Positions 17,184-26,569 of a DNA stretch of 64,000 bases are shown here, one piece after another (positions within the stretch are counted from its first letter, which is position 1; each line of letters begins with the position of its first letter). The notes beneath the pieces are model-generated. The model had not been told where the DNA came from and made no database searches. It was given only the letters and a program-made list of their open reading frames with translations. The stretch is from Flavobacterium sp. (GTDB lineage: Bacteria; Bacteroidota; Bacteroidia; Flavobacteriales; Flavobacteriaceae). Location of the stretch: contig JAIXSK010000030.1 in the NCBI GenBank assembly GCA_027484725.1, forward strand, positions 124,001 through 188,000, read 5' to 3'. The position numbers and the translations under genes are program-made.

Positions 17184-18554
17184 ATGTTGCCGTCTGTTAA
17201 AAAATTACTTCAAGAAGACAACTTCTTATCCTTGGCCGGAAACCTCGTCATTGCAGTGCTAGGCCTTGCAGGCTTTGCGTTGTTGGCCAGAAGTCTAGAA
17301 CCCCAGCAGTTTGCACAATGGGTAATCTTTATTTCCGGAGGATCCATGGTAGAAATGCTGCGATTTGGCATCACTAATAATGCTTTGGTGCGATTCTTAT
17401 CCGGCGCAACTGAAGAACAAAGCGAGCAATTAATTGGCTCTAATGTACTCATCAGTTTGGTGAGCACTGCCGGAATTGCATTGATGATGGTAGCCTGCCA
17501 TTTTATTTTTCAAGAAGCAATATCCAACTCTGTATATGCCTTGTTTTTTACTTGGTATCCGTTGTTGGCTTTTATCAATCTTCCGTGGAATAATGCCACA
17601 ATCGTGTTGCAAGCTAAAATGGAATACGGGAAAATACTTGGAATCAAAACATTGAACAGTGGATTATTTTTCTTGGTGCTGGTCATCAACAAAACAGCGT
17701 TTGACTTTTCTATAACGCAACTCATCTGGGCATTGCTGGCCATCAACTTACTCACCTCGCTGATTTGCATTGGCCAAGGTTGGGACGGATTATTATCAAT
17801 CCGAAAAGCAAATAAAACAACCAATGCCACTTTACTACACTTCGGAAAATACAGCACTTTTACTTTAATTGGCACCAATTTATTGCGCAATGCCGATTTG
17901 CTGATTATCAGTATCAGTCCGTTGGGAAGTGCCGCGTTAGCTTTGTTCAGTATCCCGTTAAAACTAACCGAATTGCAACAAATTCCTTTGAGAAGTTTTG
18001 CTGCCACAGCTTTTCCGAAAATGTCAAAAGCCAGTTTAAAAGGAAATATGAGCGAAGTGCAAAATCTGTTTTACTCCTACTCTGGCGCATTGACTTACTT
18101 ATTTGCATTGATGTCTGTAGTGACGTTTGTATTTGCCAAAGAATTTGTAATTCTTGTTTCCGGATACCAATATTTAAACGCTCAGGCCTTTGACATTGTA
18201 ACACTGGTGCGCCTATTTTCAGTCTACGGATTATTATTACCCATTGACCGAATGACCGGTATTGGTTTGGATAGTATGAACAAACCCCATATCAACGCCC
18301 TAAAAGTGATCATTATGTTGGTGATTAATGTGATTGGCGATTTGGTAGCGGTTTTCATCTTTAAATCTCTGGCCTTGGTTGTGATTGCCACACTTGTATT
18401 TACAACCGCAGGAATAGTTGTTGGAGCCTATTGCATCAACCAAGAGTTTGATTTTTCGGCCCTAGAAATTTTTAAAAGCGGGAATCGATTTTATGCTGGT
18501 ATCTGGAATCAAGTGAACGCATCAATCAAGGAATTCAAATTTCTAAAAAATTAG
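17184..18554 (+). CDS. Wzx-type polysaccharide flippase
   Basis: 456 residues with 12-14 hydrophobic helices and few charged loops, the pattern of the MOP/polysaccharide flippase family. The first helix region is NLVIAVLGLAGFALLARSLEPQQFAQWVIF, a typical opening for Wzx (RxLxPxxFG). It should flip lipid-linked repeat units across the inner membrane. It sits between the co-polymerase and the polymerase gene, two bases from each. Confidence 0.85.
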   Translation: MLPSVKKLLQEDNFLSLAGNLVIAVLGLAGFALLARSLEPQQFAQWVIFISGGSMVEMLRFGITNNALVRFLSGATEEQSEQLIGSNVLISLVSTAGIALMMVACHFIFQEAISNSVYALFFTWYPLLAFINLPWNNATIVLQAKMEYGKILGIKTLNSGLFFLVLVINKTAFDFSITQLIWALLAINLLTSLICIGQGWDGLLSIRKANKTTNATLLHFGKYSTFTLIGTNLLRNADLLIISISPLGSAALALFSIPLKLTELQQIPLRSFAATAFPKMSKASLKGNMSEVQNLFYSYSGALTYLFALMSVVTFVFAKEFVILVSGYQYLNAQAFDIVTLVRLFSVYGLLLPIDRMTGIGLDSMNKPHINALKVIIMLVINVIGDLVAVFIFKSLALVVIATLVFTTAGIVVGAYCINQEFDFSALEIFKSGNRFYAGIWNQVNASIKEFKFLKN

Positions 18555-18556
18555 GC

Positions 18557-20032
18557 ATGAACTCCTCTAAAAATGATTTCCATCCCTTTGAGCAATTTGC
18601 AGGTGCTGATCGTTTGGCCAACGTTAGAATATTTGCTCCGATTTTTATCAGTATGATGCTCGTGGCGCTGTTGGTGAGCAAAACGGGAATCATTGGATTC
18701 ATTGGCGTTATAGCCTTACTTTTTGTCATTGGCTTGCTGTATTCTATTTTCACCAAGCCCAAATTGGGAATCATTTTACTGATCATCTTGGGCTTCTCTG
18801 TGACAGGCTTGGCCAGGTATGTCCCGCTAACTTGGGGATTAGCCATTGATGGGGTAATTATCTTAATTTATTTGGCTTTATTTTTTAAAGGTTTTGCGAC
18901 CAAAGTTCCTTGGCATCTGGCCAAATCTCCGCTTACTTTGGTAGTGTCTATTTGGATGGCCTATATATTTCTACAGATCGGAAACCCCGAGGCACAAAGC
19001 AAAGAAGCTTGGTTTTATGCCATGCGCGGTGTGGCTTTGTATCAGTGGCTTTGTATACCATTGCTGTTTGTATTGTTCAATAAGGAAAAAGATTTGAATA
19101 CCTTTTTTATTGTTTGGGGCATCCTTTCACTTTTGGGTACGCTCAAAGGGTTCATGCAGTTTCAGTTTGGAGTAGATCCATTTGAACAAAGATGGCTCGA
19201 TCAAGGCGGAGCAGAAACTCATGTACTCTTTGGAAAGTTAAGGGTTTTCTCATTTTATTCAGATGCAGGCCAATTTGGCGCTTCGCAGGGACATGCAGGC
19301 GTGGTATTTGGCATCTTGGCCTTATTCAAAAAAGGAAATTTTAAACTCAAATCATTTTTTATACTGGTTGCATTAGCAGGTTTTTTCGGAATGTTAATCT
19401 CGGGAACCCGCGGGGCTATTGCTGTTCCGGCTCTGGGTGGCATTATGTTTCTGATTCTTAAAAAAAATGCCAAAGTGCTTGTTGTTGGAGGCATTCTTGG
19501 TTTGGCCGTTTATATCTTTTTTGCCCACACCACCATCGGACAAGGAAATGCTGAAATACGCAGAATGAGAACCGCCTTTGACCCCAACGAAGCTTCGTTG
19601 CAAGTACGATTACAAAATCAGAAAAAACTAAAAGGATACTTGGCTACTCGCCCATTTGGCGGCGGTGTGGGTGCAACAGGCAATTGGGGACAACGTTTTA
19701 CACCCACCACATTTCTGGCCAATACCGCAACCGATAGCTGGTATGTCATGATTTGGGCAGACACCGGAGTGGTCGGACTTGTCTCTTATCTTTTGATGCT
19801 TTTTTTCATTCTCGGCACCGGTGCTTATCAGGTCATGTATCAACTCAAAGATGACTGGTTAAAAGCACAAATTGCAGCCTTAACCTGCGGTATGGCGGGC
19901 ATTATGATGGCCTCATACGGGAATGGTGTTTTCGGACAAATGCCAACGGGTATCCTGATGTATGTGGGCATGGTATTTATGTTCATCGCTCCGAAAATAG
20001 AGCAACAAAAAACGTCCATTCAACTACACTAA
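18557..20032 (+). CDS. O-antigen ligase/polymerase family protein (Wzy-like)
   Basis: 491 residues with about 12 membrane helices. The Wzy/WaaL region shows FSDAGQFGASQGHAG, a GTRGAIAVPALGG segment with the conserved Arg, and the periplasmic loop RLQNQKKLKGYLATRPFGGGVG followed by TATDSWYVMIWADTGVVGLVSYLL. It most likely polymerises the EPS repeat. The gene order Wzc-Wzx-Wzy supports polymerase over ligase. Its stop codon abuts the third EPS promoter element. Confidence 0.85.
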   Translation: MNSSKNDFHPFEQFAGADRLANVRIFAPIFISMMLVALLVSKTGIIGFIGVIALLFVIGLLYSIFTKPKLGIILLIILGFSVTGLARYVPLTWGLAIDGVIILIYLALFFKGFATKVPWHLAKSPLTLVVSIWMAYIFLQIGNPEAQSKEAWFYAMRGVALYQWLCIPLLFVLFNKEKDLNTFFIVWGILSLLGTLKGFMQFQFGVDPFEQRWLDQGGAETHVLFGKLRVFSFYSDAGQFGASQGHAGVVFGILALFKKGNFKLKSFFILVALAGFFGMLISGTRGAIAVPALGGIMFLILKKNAKVLVVGGILGLAVYIFFAHTTIGQGNAEIRRMRTAFDPNEASLQVRLQNQKKLKGYLATRPFGGGVGATGNWGQRFTPTTFLANTATDSWYVMIWADTGVVGLVSYLLMLFFILGTGAYQVMYQLKDDWLKAQIAALTCGMAGIMMASYGNGVFGQMPTGILMYVGMVFMFIAPKIEQQKTSIQLH

Positions 20033-20085
20033 CGGTCTATCCGTCGAAATATTCCCTGCCTACCTAAACAGTAGCCTTACGTTTG
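20031..20085 (+). promoter_or_regulatory. EPS promoter 3 with shared upstream element
   Basis: -7 box TACGTTTG at 20078-20085; CGAAAT at 20045-20050, exactly 33 bp before it; AACG at 20031. It precedes the PRTase-HAD gene and the glycosyltransferase genes. Confidence 0.65.
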
Positions 20086-20105
20086 TACCATAAAATTAAT
20101 AACCC

Positions 20106-21095
20106 ATGAATTACAGAAATTTAAACGACTTAAACACTACCATTCTTCAAAAGCTTCACTTGATTCCAAGAGATATTGATTTGGTGGTAGGAATTCCCAG
20201 AAGCGGTATGTTACCTGCTAATCTACTAGCATTATACCTCAACGTACCTTATACCGATATTCATTCTTTTCTTCAGGGCTATAGCTACAAATCTGGCGCA
20301 AGAAAACAATTCTTTAGTGAGAACGAATACAAGAAGATCTTAGTAGTCGATGATAGTATCGCTTCGGGTTCTGCCTTGCTGGAAAGTAAAAAAGAACTGG
20401 CGCATTTAGAATCAAAATTTGATATCCAATATTGTGTGATTTATTACACGCCTGAAAAAGGCCATTTAGCCGATTATGCTTTAGAAGCTGTCGCGACACC
20501 TAGATATTTTCAATGGAATATTTTCAATCACACTACCTTAGAGAAAGCCTGTTTTGATATTGACGGCGTACTTTGTGTTGACCCAACCGATCAGCAAAAT
20601 GATGACGGTGTGTTATATGAGTCTTTCTTGCTAACAGCGGCACCGCTTTATATTCCCGGATGCAAAATCGGAACAATTGTTACCTCAAGACTTGAAAAAT
20701 ACAGAGCCCAAACCGAAGCTTGGCTTGCCCAAAACGGAGTGGTTTATGACCAACTCGTGATGCTTGATTTGCCTGATATGAAGGCCCGACAAAAAGCAAA
20801 CAATCATGCCGGTCACAAAGCCAAGGAATACCAAAATAGCCGCTATACTTTGTTTGTTGAGAGCGATTTAGGGCAAGCCAAAGAAATCAATCGCATCACG
20901 AAGAAACCTGTTTTTTGTACGCAAACTTTTGAAATGATATATGATTCTGAATCATTGGTATACAATCTCAAAAGTGGTAAACACCTTCCGTTTTTACGTC
21001 GATGGGCGCTAAGTTTAAGAGACGGCATTAGAAAGGGCATAAACTTGCTTGAAAAAAAGTCCACTGCAAAAATCGCCACAGCTGTAAACTCATAG
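20106..21095 (+). CDS. Phosphoribosyltransferase-HAD phosphatase fusion
   Basis: 329 residues. Residues 1-150 form a type I PRTase: VVGIPRSGMLPANLLALYLN and the PRPP loop ILVVDDSIASGSAL. From about residue 155 a HAD domain follows: ACFDIDGVLCVDP (motif I), GTIVTSRLEKYR (motif II), a Lys-rich segment MKARQKANNHAGHKAKEY (motif III) and TLFVESDLGQAKEI (motif IV). The pair suggests consecutive transfer and phosphate removal on a ribosyl or nucleotide-like substrate, perhaps making an unusual EPS sugar or substituent. It heads the third EPS transcript. The substrate cannot be read from sequence. Confidence 0.82.
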   Translation: MNYRNLNDLNTTILQKLHLIPRDIDLVVGIPRSGMLPANLLALYLNVPYTDIHSFLQGYSYKSGARKQFFSENEYKKILVVDDSIASGSALLESKKELAHLESKFDIQYCVIYYTPEKGHLADYALEAVATPRYFQWNIFNHTTLEKACFDIDGVLCVDPTDQQNDDGVLYESFLLTAAPLYIPGCKIGTIVTSRLEKYRAQTEAWLAQNGVVYDQLVMLDLPDMKARQKANNHAGHKAKEYQNSRYTLFVESDLGQAKEINRITKKPVFCTQTFEMIYDSESLVYNLKSGKHLPFLRRWALSLRDGIRKGINLLEKKSTAKIATAVNS

Positions 21096-21143
21096 CCTTT
21101 TTTGCTTCAAATCATTATCCAAAGCTTTATAAACCAAATTTTT

Positions 21144-22346
21144 ATGCAGGCAATAGAATTTTTTTTAAAAGGAATTGAGTACAGCGTGTATCTGTATTTT
21201 ACCCTATCGAGTTTATATGTTTTAGTGTTTTCAATTGCCGGACATGGCTATAAAAAAAATCGCGGTGTTGCTGCCAAAACACAGGGCAAAATTGCGGTGT
21301 TGATTCCTGCGTACAAAGAAGATGCAGTGATTGTTGAAGTAGCAGAATCAGCCCTGAAACAAAATTATGACCCAGAAAAATTTGAGGTAATTGTGATTGC
21401 CGATTCGCTAAAACACACCACCCTGAGAAACTTGCGCTCATTGCCCATTACCTTAATCGAAGTTTCTTTTGAGCAAAGTACCAAAGCCAAAGCGCTCAAT
21501 CAAGCGATGGCAGCACTCAAACAAGCCTATGATTATGCCGTGATTTTAGATGCCGATAATATCATGGAACCAGACTTTTTGAAAAAAATGAACGATGCTT
21601 TCCAGCGCGGTTATCAAGCGGTGCAAGGCCACAGAAAAGCAAAAAATCAAAACACCTCATTTGCCATATTAGATGCAGCCAGCGAAGAAATAAACAACCA
21701 CATTTTTAGAAAAGGCCATAGAACCCTTGGTTTTTCCTCGGGATTGATTGGTTCGGGAATGGGTTTTGACTACGCGCTGCTGAAAGCCAAGTTGCAAACC
21801 GTGCATGCCGTAGGAGGTTTTGACAAAGAACTAGAATTCAGATTTGCCGAAAAGAAAATAGTCATAGAATATCTAGACGATGCGGTGGTATTGGATGAAA
21901 AAATTCAAAAACCGGCTGATTTTTCGCATCAAAGAAGACGCTGGTTATCAACCCAATTCATCTATTTGAAAAAGTATTTTACAACGGGCTGTACAGAACT
22001 CGTGTTTCGCACAAACATTAACTTTTTTGACAAGCTCTTGCAAATGATGATTCCGCCAAGAATCCTGCTTTTGGGACTGACTTTTTTAATAGCATCGGCT
22101 TATGGATTATTGTACTTCGTCTTCAAAATCCAGTCAAACATTTCAGCCTATGGGTGGATGATCAACTTAATGATTACTGTGATTGCTTTCGTTTTAGCGT
22201 TGCCAAAATCGTTTTATAATCCCAGTACTTTAAAAGCACTGTTTTCTTTACCGTCTGCCTTTTTACGAATGGCCATCCTACTCTTTAAACTTAAAGGTGC
22301 CAACCAGAAATTTATTCACACGGCACACGGCACTATCCAAAACTAA
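21144..22346 (+). CDS. Family 2 glycosyltransferase, membrane-bound
   Basis: 400 residues. An N-terminal membrane helix (EYSVYLYFTLSSLYVLVFSIAG) is followed by a GT-A domain: IAVLIPAYKEDAVIVEVAESAL, the DADN metal site (VILDADNIMEPDFL) and HQRRRWLSTQ, the QxxRW motif of processive GT2 enzymes; at least three membrane helices close the protein. I chose the ATG at 21144; a TTG at 21102 would extend it by 14 residues. It probably adds or polymerises hexoses in the EPS. Confidence 0.85.
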   Translation: MQAIEFFLKGIEYSVYLYFTLSSLYVLVFSIAGHGYKKNRGVAAKTQGKIAVLIPAYKEDAVIVEVAESALKQNYDPEKFEVIVIADSLKHTTLRNLRSLPITLIEVSFEQSTKAKALNQAMAALKQAYDYAVILDADNIMEPDFLKKMNDAFQRGYQAVQGHRKAKNQNTSFAILDAASEEINNHIFRKGHRTLGFSSGLIGSGMGFDYALLKAKLQTVHAVGGFDKELEFRFAEKKIVIEYLDDAVVLDEKIQKPADFSHQRRRWLSTQFIYLKKYFTTGCTELVFRTNINFFDKLLQMMIPPRILLLGLTFLIASAYGLLYFVFKIQSNISAYGWMINLMITVIAFVLALPKSFYNPSTLKALFSLPSAFLRMAILLFKLKGANQKFIHTAHGTIQN

Positions 22347-22351
22347 AAATC

Positions 22352-23506
22352 ATGAGAATAGGTATTGAAGCCCAGCGGTTGTTCCGCCCGCACAAACACG
22401 GCATGGACAAAGTAGTACTTGAACTGATTCTGAATCTTCAAAAGATGGATCAAGAAAACGACTATTTCATTTTTGTCAAACCAGATCAAGACAAGTCGGT
22501 CATTCCAAATACAGCCAATTTTAAGGTTGTAGAAATTCCAGGAAGCTCTTATCCTAGTTGGGAACAGTTAAAATTACCCAAAGTAGCCAAAGAATATCAT
22601 TGTGACCTGCTTCATTGCACGAGCAACACGGCGCCTTATTTTATAAAAACGCCTTTGATGACCACGCTTCACGACATCATTTACATGGAAGGAAGCTGGC
22701 TGAAACTATTGCTGAGCAAAGCCTCAAGCTATCAAAAATTCGGTAATTTATACAGAAGAATTATTGTTGGAAAAGTAGTAAAGAATAGCCATCGACTGAT
22801 TACGGTTTCTCATTTTGAAAAAGACAACATCACGCGTTTTTTCAAGCTGAAAAACAAATCAATTCAGACGATTTATAATGGTGTGAATGAAAATTTCACC
22901 ACTAAAATTGAAGCGAGCCAATGGGCTAAAGTAAAAACAGCTTATCAACTTCCTGAAGATTACCTTTTGCATATGGCCAATACTGATCCGCGGAAAAACA
23001 CCAGAGGCGTATTACTGGCGTTCAATGATTTTTTAAAACAAACAACGGTTTCTTATAAACTCGTAATTCTAGGCTATAATGAGGCCGAATTAAAATCGGT
23101 ATTAAACGAAATGGATGCGACCCATCTGAGCGCGCATATTATTTTGACCGGCTATGTTTCAGATGAAGATTTACCCGCCATTTATGGTTTATCAAAACTG
23201 TTTTTGTTTCCGTCGTTGCGCGAAGGATTCGGAATTCCGATTATAGAAGCCATGGCTTGTGGCGTTCCGGTGATTACTTCCCGTACTTCTTCAATGCCGG
23301 AAGTGGCTGGTGATGCAGCGCATCTAATCAATCCGCATAAACCCGAAGAAATTTGTGAGGGCATGTTAAAAATCACTTCTGATGCCAATTATAGACAGGA
23401 ACTGATTCAAAAAGGGCTAATTCAAAGTAAAAAATTTTCATGGAATAACATGGCCAAGCAAGTATTAGCACAATACAAAGAACTGTATCAAGAAATTAAA
23501 AAATAA
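22352..23506 (+). CDS. Family 4 glycosyltransferase
   Basis: 384 residues of the GT-B fold. The N-terminus MRIGIEAQRLFRPHKHGMDKVVLELI is a GT4 acceptor domain. The C-terminal nucleotide-sugar domain has TDPRKNTRGVLLAF, ILTGYVSDEDLPAIYGLS and SLREGFGIPIIEAMACGVPVI (the EX7E motif). It should transfer a hexose from an activated sugar to the growing EPS repeat unit. It is five bases after the preceding GT2 gene. Confidence 0.88.
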   Translation: MRIGIEAQRLFRPHKHGMDKVVLELILNLQKMDQENDYFIFVKPDQDKSVIPNTANFKVVEIPGSSYPSWEQLKLPKVAKEYHCDLLHCTSNTAPYFIKTPLMTTLHDIIYMEGSWLKLLLSKASSYQKFGNLYRRIIVGKVVKNSHRLITVSHFEKDNITRFFKLKNKSIQTIYNGVNENFTTKIEASQWAKVKTAYQLPEDYLLHMANTDPRKNTRGVLLAFNDFLKQTTVSYKLVILGYNEAELKSVLNEMDATHLSAHIILTGYVSDEDLPAIYGLSKLFLFPSLREGFGIPIIEAMACGVPVITSRTSSMPEVAGDAAHLINPHKPEEICEGMLKITSDANYRQELIQKGLIQSKKFSWNNMAKQVLAQYKELYQEIKK

Positions 23507-23510
23507 AGGT

Positions 23511-24725
23511 ATGATGAAAGGAAAAGACATAGTCATAGTAGGCATTCAACCTTGGGATATTAAAATTGGAAGCAACTGTAAAAACATTGCGCTCGAATTC
23601 GCAAAACACAACCGCGTGCTCTACGTAAATCCGCCGATGGATCTTGGCACCAGAATCAAACAAAAAGCCGATGTAAGAATTCAAAAGCGCATCAGCATAG
23701 CCCAAGGGGAAAGTCCAGATATTGAAAAAATAAGCGATAATCTTTGGAATCTTTACCCAAAAACAACCGTTGAATCGATCAATTGGATTGGCTCTCACCG
23801 CATTTTCAAAATGCTCAATAAGCGCAATGCAAGGTTATTTTCGAAAGACATCAAATCAGCCATTTCGCGGTTGGGGTTTTCAGATTTCATTTTATTTAAC
23901 GACAGTTCTATGTTTCTCGGACTTCATTTAAAAGAAATGCTGCAACCTGAGGTGTATGTTTATTACATGCGAGATTATCTTGTAAAAGTGCCGTATTGGG
24001 AAAAACATGGAGCGCGCATTGAGCCAGAAGTAGTAAAGAAAGCCGATGTGCTCACCACCAATTCAGACTTTTTTGCAGATTTTGGTTTACAATACAATCC
24101 GCACAGTTATATGGTGGGTCAAGGATGCGATGTTTCTCATTTTAGCGATCCGGACAATACAATAAAAGTACCGGATGCCTTGAGAGTGATTCCCGCTCCT
24201 ATTATTGGTTATGTGGGTTCATTAACCTCATTAAGACTTGATATTGAACTCTTGGAATACATTGCCCATCAGAAGAAAAATTGGAGCCTTGTATTGGTGG
24301 GCCCGGAAGATGAAGACTTTCAAAAATCAAATTTGCGCCACATGCCCAACGTGTATTTTCTGGGAAGCAAACAAGAAGCACAACTGCCCCATTATGTCAA
24401 GGGTTTTGATGTGGCCATCAATCCGCAAATCATCAATCACCTGACTATTGGCAATTACCCCAGAAAAATTGATGAATATCTGGCCATGGGAAAACCCATA
24501 GTGGCCACCAAAACAAAAGCCATGCAGATGTTTGAAGATTGTGTTTATCTGGCTGATAGCCATGAAGACTACCTCTATTTAATAGAAAAAGCATTGTCTG
24601 AAAATGCTGAGGAACTCATAAAAAAGAGAATTGAAGTAGCGCAAAGCCACACCTGGACCAACAACGTGACCGCTATTTATCATGCCATACAACAAGCTAC
24701 AGAAAATAAAATAAAATGGAATTAA
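23511..24725 (+). CDS. GT-B glycosyltransferase, TuaH-like
   Basis: 404 residues. It begins IVIVGIQPWDIKIGSNCKNIALEFAKHNRVLYVNPP, a start typical of TuaH/Gtf-type enzymes of teichuronic acid and EPS clusters. The second domain has IIGYVGSLTSLRLDIELL, LVLVGPED, VYFLGSKQEAQLPHYVKGFDVAINP and KIDEYLAMGKPIVATKT. MMKG at 23511 or 23514 are equivalent starts. It overlaps the acetyltransferase gene by ten bases. Likely donor UDP-sugar; linkage unknown. Confidence 0.82.
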   Translation: MMKGKDIVIVGIQPWDIKIGSNCKNIALEFAKHNRVLYVNPPMDLGTRIKQKADVRIQKRISIAQGESPDIEKISDNLWNLYPKTTVESINWIGSHRIFKMLNKRNARLFSKDIKSAISRLGFSDFILFNDSSMFLGLHLKEMLQPEVYVYYMRDYLVKVPYWEKHGARIEPEVVKKADVLTTNSDFFADFGLQYNPHSYMVGQGCDVSHFSDPDNTIKVPDALRVIPAPIIGYVGSLTSLRLDIELLEYIAHQKKNWSLVLVGPEDEDFQKSNLRHMPNVYFLGSKQEAQLPHYVKGFDVAINPQIINHLTIGNYPRKIDEYLAMGKPIVATKTKAMQMFEDCVYLADSHEDYLYLIEKALSENAEELIKKRIEVAQSHTWTNNVTAIYHAIQQATENKIKWN

Positions 24726-25342
24726 AAGAAAAAATAAAATCGAATGAGAAGCTCAAAAAGCTGGTGCATTGGTCTATCCTGATTCCCAATCAAACCCGCC
24801 CCAGGCTTTGGATCAAGTACTTGATCAATCCGTTGTATCACAAAAAAGGAAAAGGCGCCACCATCAGAAGAAGAACCCGTATGGATGTGGTTCCTTGGAA
24901 CAAATTTGAATTGGGTGCCCAATCTACGATTGAAGATTTTTCAGCCATCAACAACGGTGTCGGGCCGGTGATTATCGGAGACCGAACAAAAATTGGCTTA
25001 AGCAACACCATTATTGGTCCTGTAACGCTTGGAAATGATATCCGTTTGGCGCAAAACATCACCCTCTCGGGCTTGAACCACAACTATGAAGATATCAGAA
25101 CTCCTATTCACAAACAAGGGGTTACCACTGCACCAATTCATATTGAAGACCACAGCTGGATTGGAGCCAATGTGGTGGTTTTGGCTGGAGTAACCATTGG
25201 GAAACATGCTGTTGTTGCCGCCGGAAGCATTGTTACCAAAGACATTCCTGCGTATTCGGTGGCTGTAGGAAATCCGGCAAGAGTGATCAAACAATACAAC
25301 TTTGAAACCAGTACTTGGGAAAAAATTAAAAAACTAAAATGA
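24716..25342 (+). CDS. Left-handed beta-helix acetyltransferase
   Basis: 208 residues. Hexapeptide repeats run from about residue 65 to 185: IEDFSAINNGVGPVIIGDRTKIG, IIGPVTLGNDIRLAQNITL, IEDHSWIGANVVVLAGVTIG, then the closing VVAAGSIVTKDIPAYSVAVGNPARVIK. HNYEDIRTPI supplies the usual catalytic His. It should O-acetylate a sugar of the EPS with acetyl-CoA. It overlaps both neighbours (ten bases before, ATGA after), so it is translated as part of the glycosyltransferase operon. Confidence 0.87.
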   Translation: MELKEKIKSNEKLKKLVHWSILIPNQTRPRLWIKYLINPLYHKKGKGATIRRRTRMDVVPWNKFELGAQSTIEDFSAINNGVGPVIIGDRTKIGLSNTIIGPVTLGNDIRLAQNITLSGLNHNYEDIRTPIHKQGVTTAPIHIEDHSWIGANVVVLAGVTIGKHAVVAAGSIVTKDIPAYSVAVGNPARVIKQYNFETSTWEKIKKLK

Positions 25343-26532
25343 TGGAATTATTAAAACTACTTTTTTGGATGCTGTTGTTTACAGTATTCTATACCTACAT
25401 TGGTTACGGCATGCTACTTTTTACCATTATCAAAATTAGAAGATTCTTCAAAATAGGTATAACTGAAGAAATTGATGATGACTACGAACCAGAAGTGACT
25501 TTGTTTATTGCAGCTTATAATGAAAAAGATTATGTAGCCACAAAAATGAAAAATACATTAGAGCTGGAATATCCTAAAGAGAAATTAAAAATTGTTTGGG
25601 TGACCGATGGTTCTGACGATGGTACGCCGGAAATGCTTTCCAACTATCCGAATATAACGGTTCATCATTTAGATGCCCGAAACGGAAAAATTGGCGCCAT
25701 GAACAGAGGAATGGCATTCGTAAACACGCCTATAGTGGTCTTTAGCGATGCCAATACCATGCTCGGAAAAGAATCCATAAGACGTATTGTTAGGTTATTC
25801 GGCAATGAAAAAGTAGGCTGTGTCTCTGGCGAAAAACGCATTTTTAATCAAGATAGTGACGTAGCCTCCGGAGCCGGTGAAGGGCTTTACTGGAAATACG
25901 AATCGGCTTTGAAAAAATGGGATGCCGAATTGTATTCTGTGGTGGGCGCAGCCGGTGAATTGTTTGCCATTAGAACCCAATTATACCGTCAGGTTGAAAA
26001 AGATACCTTGCTCGATGATTTTGTGATTTCTTTGCGCGTAGCCCAAGAAGGTTATACCATTCAGTATGATCCTGAAGCCTTTGCCATAGAAACTGCTTCT
26101 GCCAATGTAAAAGAAGAGTTAAAACGCAAGATCAGAATTGCAGCTGGCGGCATTCAATCAGTCGTGCGGTTAAGGGCTTTATTGAATGTTTTTAAATACG
26201 GTACGCTTTCATTCCAGTACATTTCGCATCGGGTACTTCGATGGACCTTAGCCCCACTTTGCTTGCTCGTATTGATTCCGATTTCGTCTATTTTGGTTTA
26301 CCACCAAGGTTTTCTTGAGGTGAGACTTTATTCAATTTTGTTCTGGTTGCAGCTTTTATTTTATGGTGCTGCTCTATTGGGTTGGTTTTTAGAAAACAGA
26401 GCCACCCGAATCAAAGCAATATTTGTTCCCTATTATTTCTTGATTATGAATCTTTCTGTGGTCTTAGGTTTTGTTCGTTACATCAGAAACAACCAATCTG
26501 TGAATTGGGAGCGCGCTAAAAGAGCCATTTAG
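25339..26532 (+). CDS. Family 2 glycosyltransferase, membrane-bound
   Basis: 397 residues. One N-terminal helix (LLFWMLLFTVFYTYIGYGMLLFT), a GT-A domain with VTLFIAAYNEKDYVATKMKNTL, WVTDGSDDGT, VVFSDANTML (DxN metal site) and DDFVISLRVAQEGY, then three C-terminal helices. The architecture resembles enzymes making beta-linked hexose chains. It starts by ATGA overlap with the acetyltransferase gene. Confidence 0.86.
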   Translation: MMELLKLLFWMLLFTVFYTYIGYGMLLFTIIKIRRFFKIGITEEIDDDYEPEVTLFIAAYNEKDYVATKMKNTLELEYPKEKLKIVWVTDGSDDGTPEMLSNYPNITVHHLDARNGKIGAMNRGMAFVNTPIVVFSDANTMLGKESIRRIVRLFGNEKVGCVSGEKRIFNQDSDVASGAGEGLYWKYESALKKWDAELYSVVGAAGELFAIRTQLYRQVEKDTLLDDFVISLRVAQEGYTIQYDPEAFAIETASANVKEELKRKIRIAAGGIQSVVRLRALLNVFKYGTLSFQYISHRVLRWTLAPLCLLVLIPISSILVYHQGFLEVRLYSILFWLQLLFYGAALLGWFLENRATRIKAIFVPYYFLIMNLSVVLGFVRYIRNNQSVNWERAKRAI

Positions 26533-26569
26533 CATTTTTTATTCACCAACAAAAAGCATTTTAAAAAAA

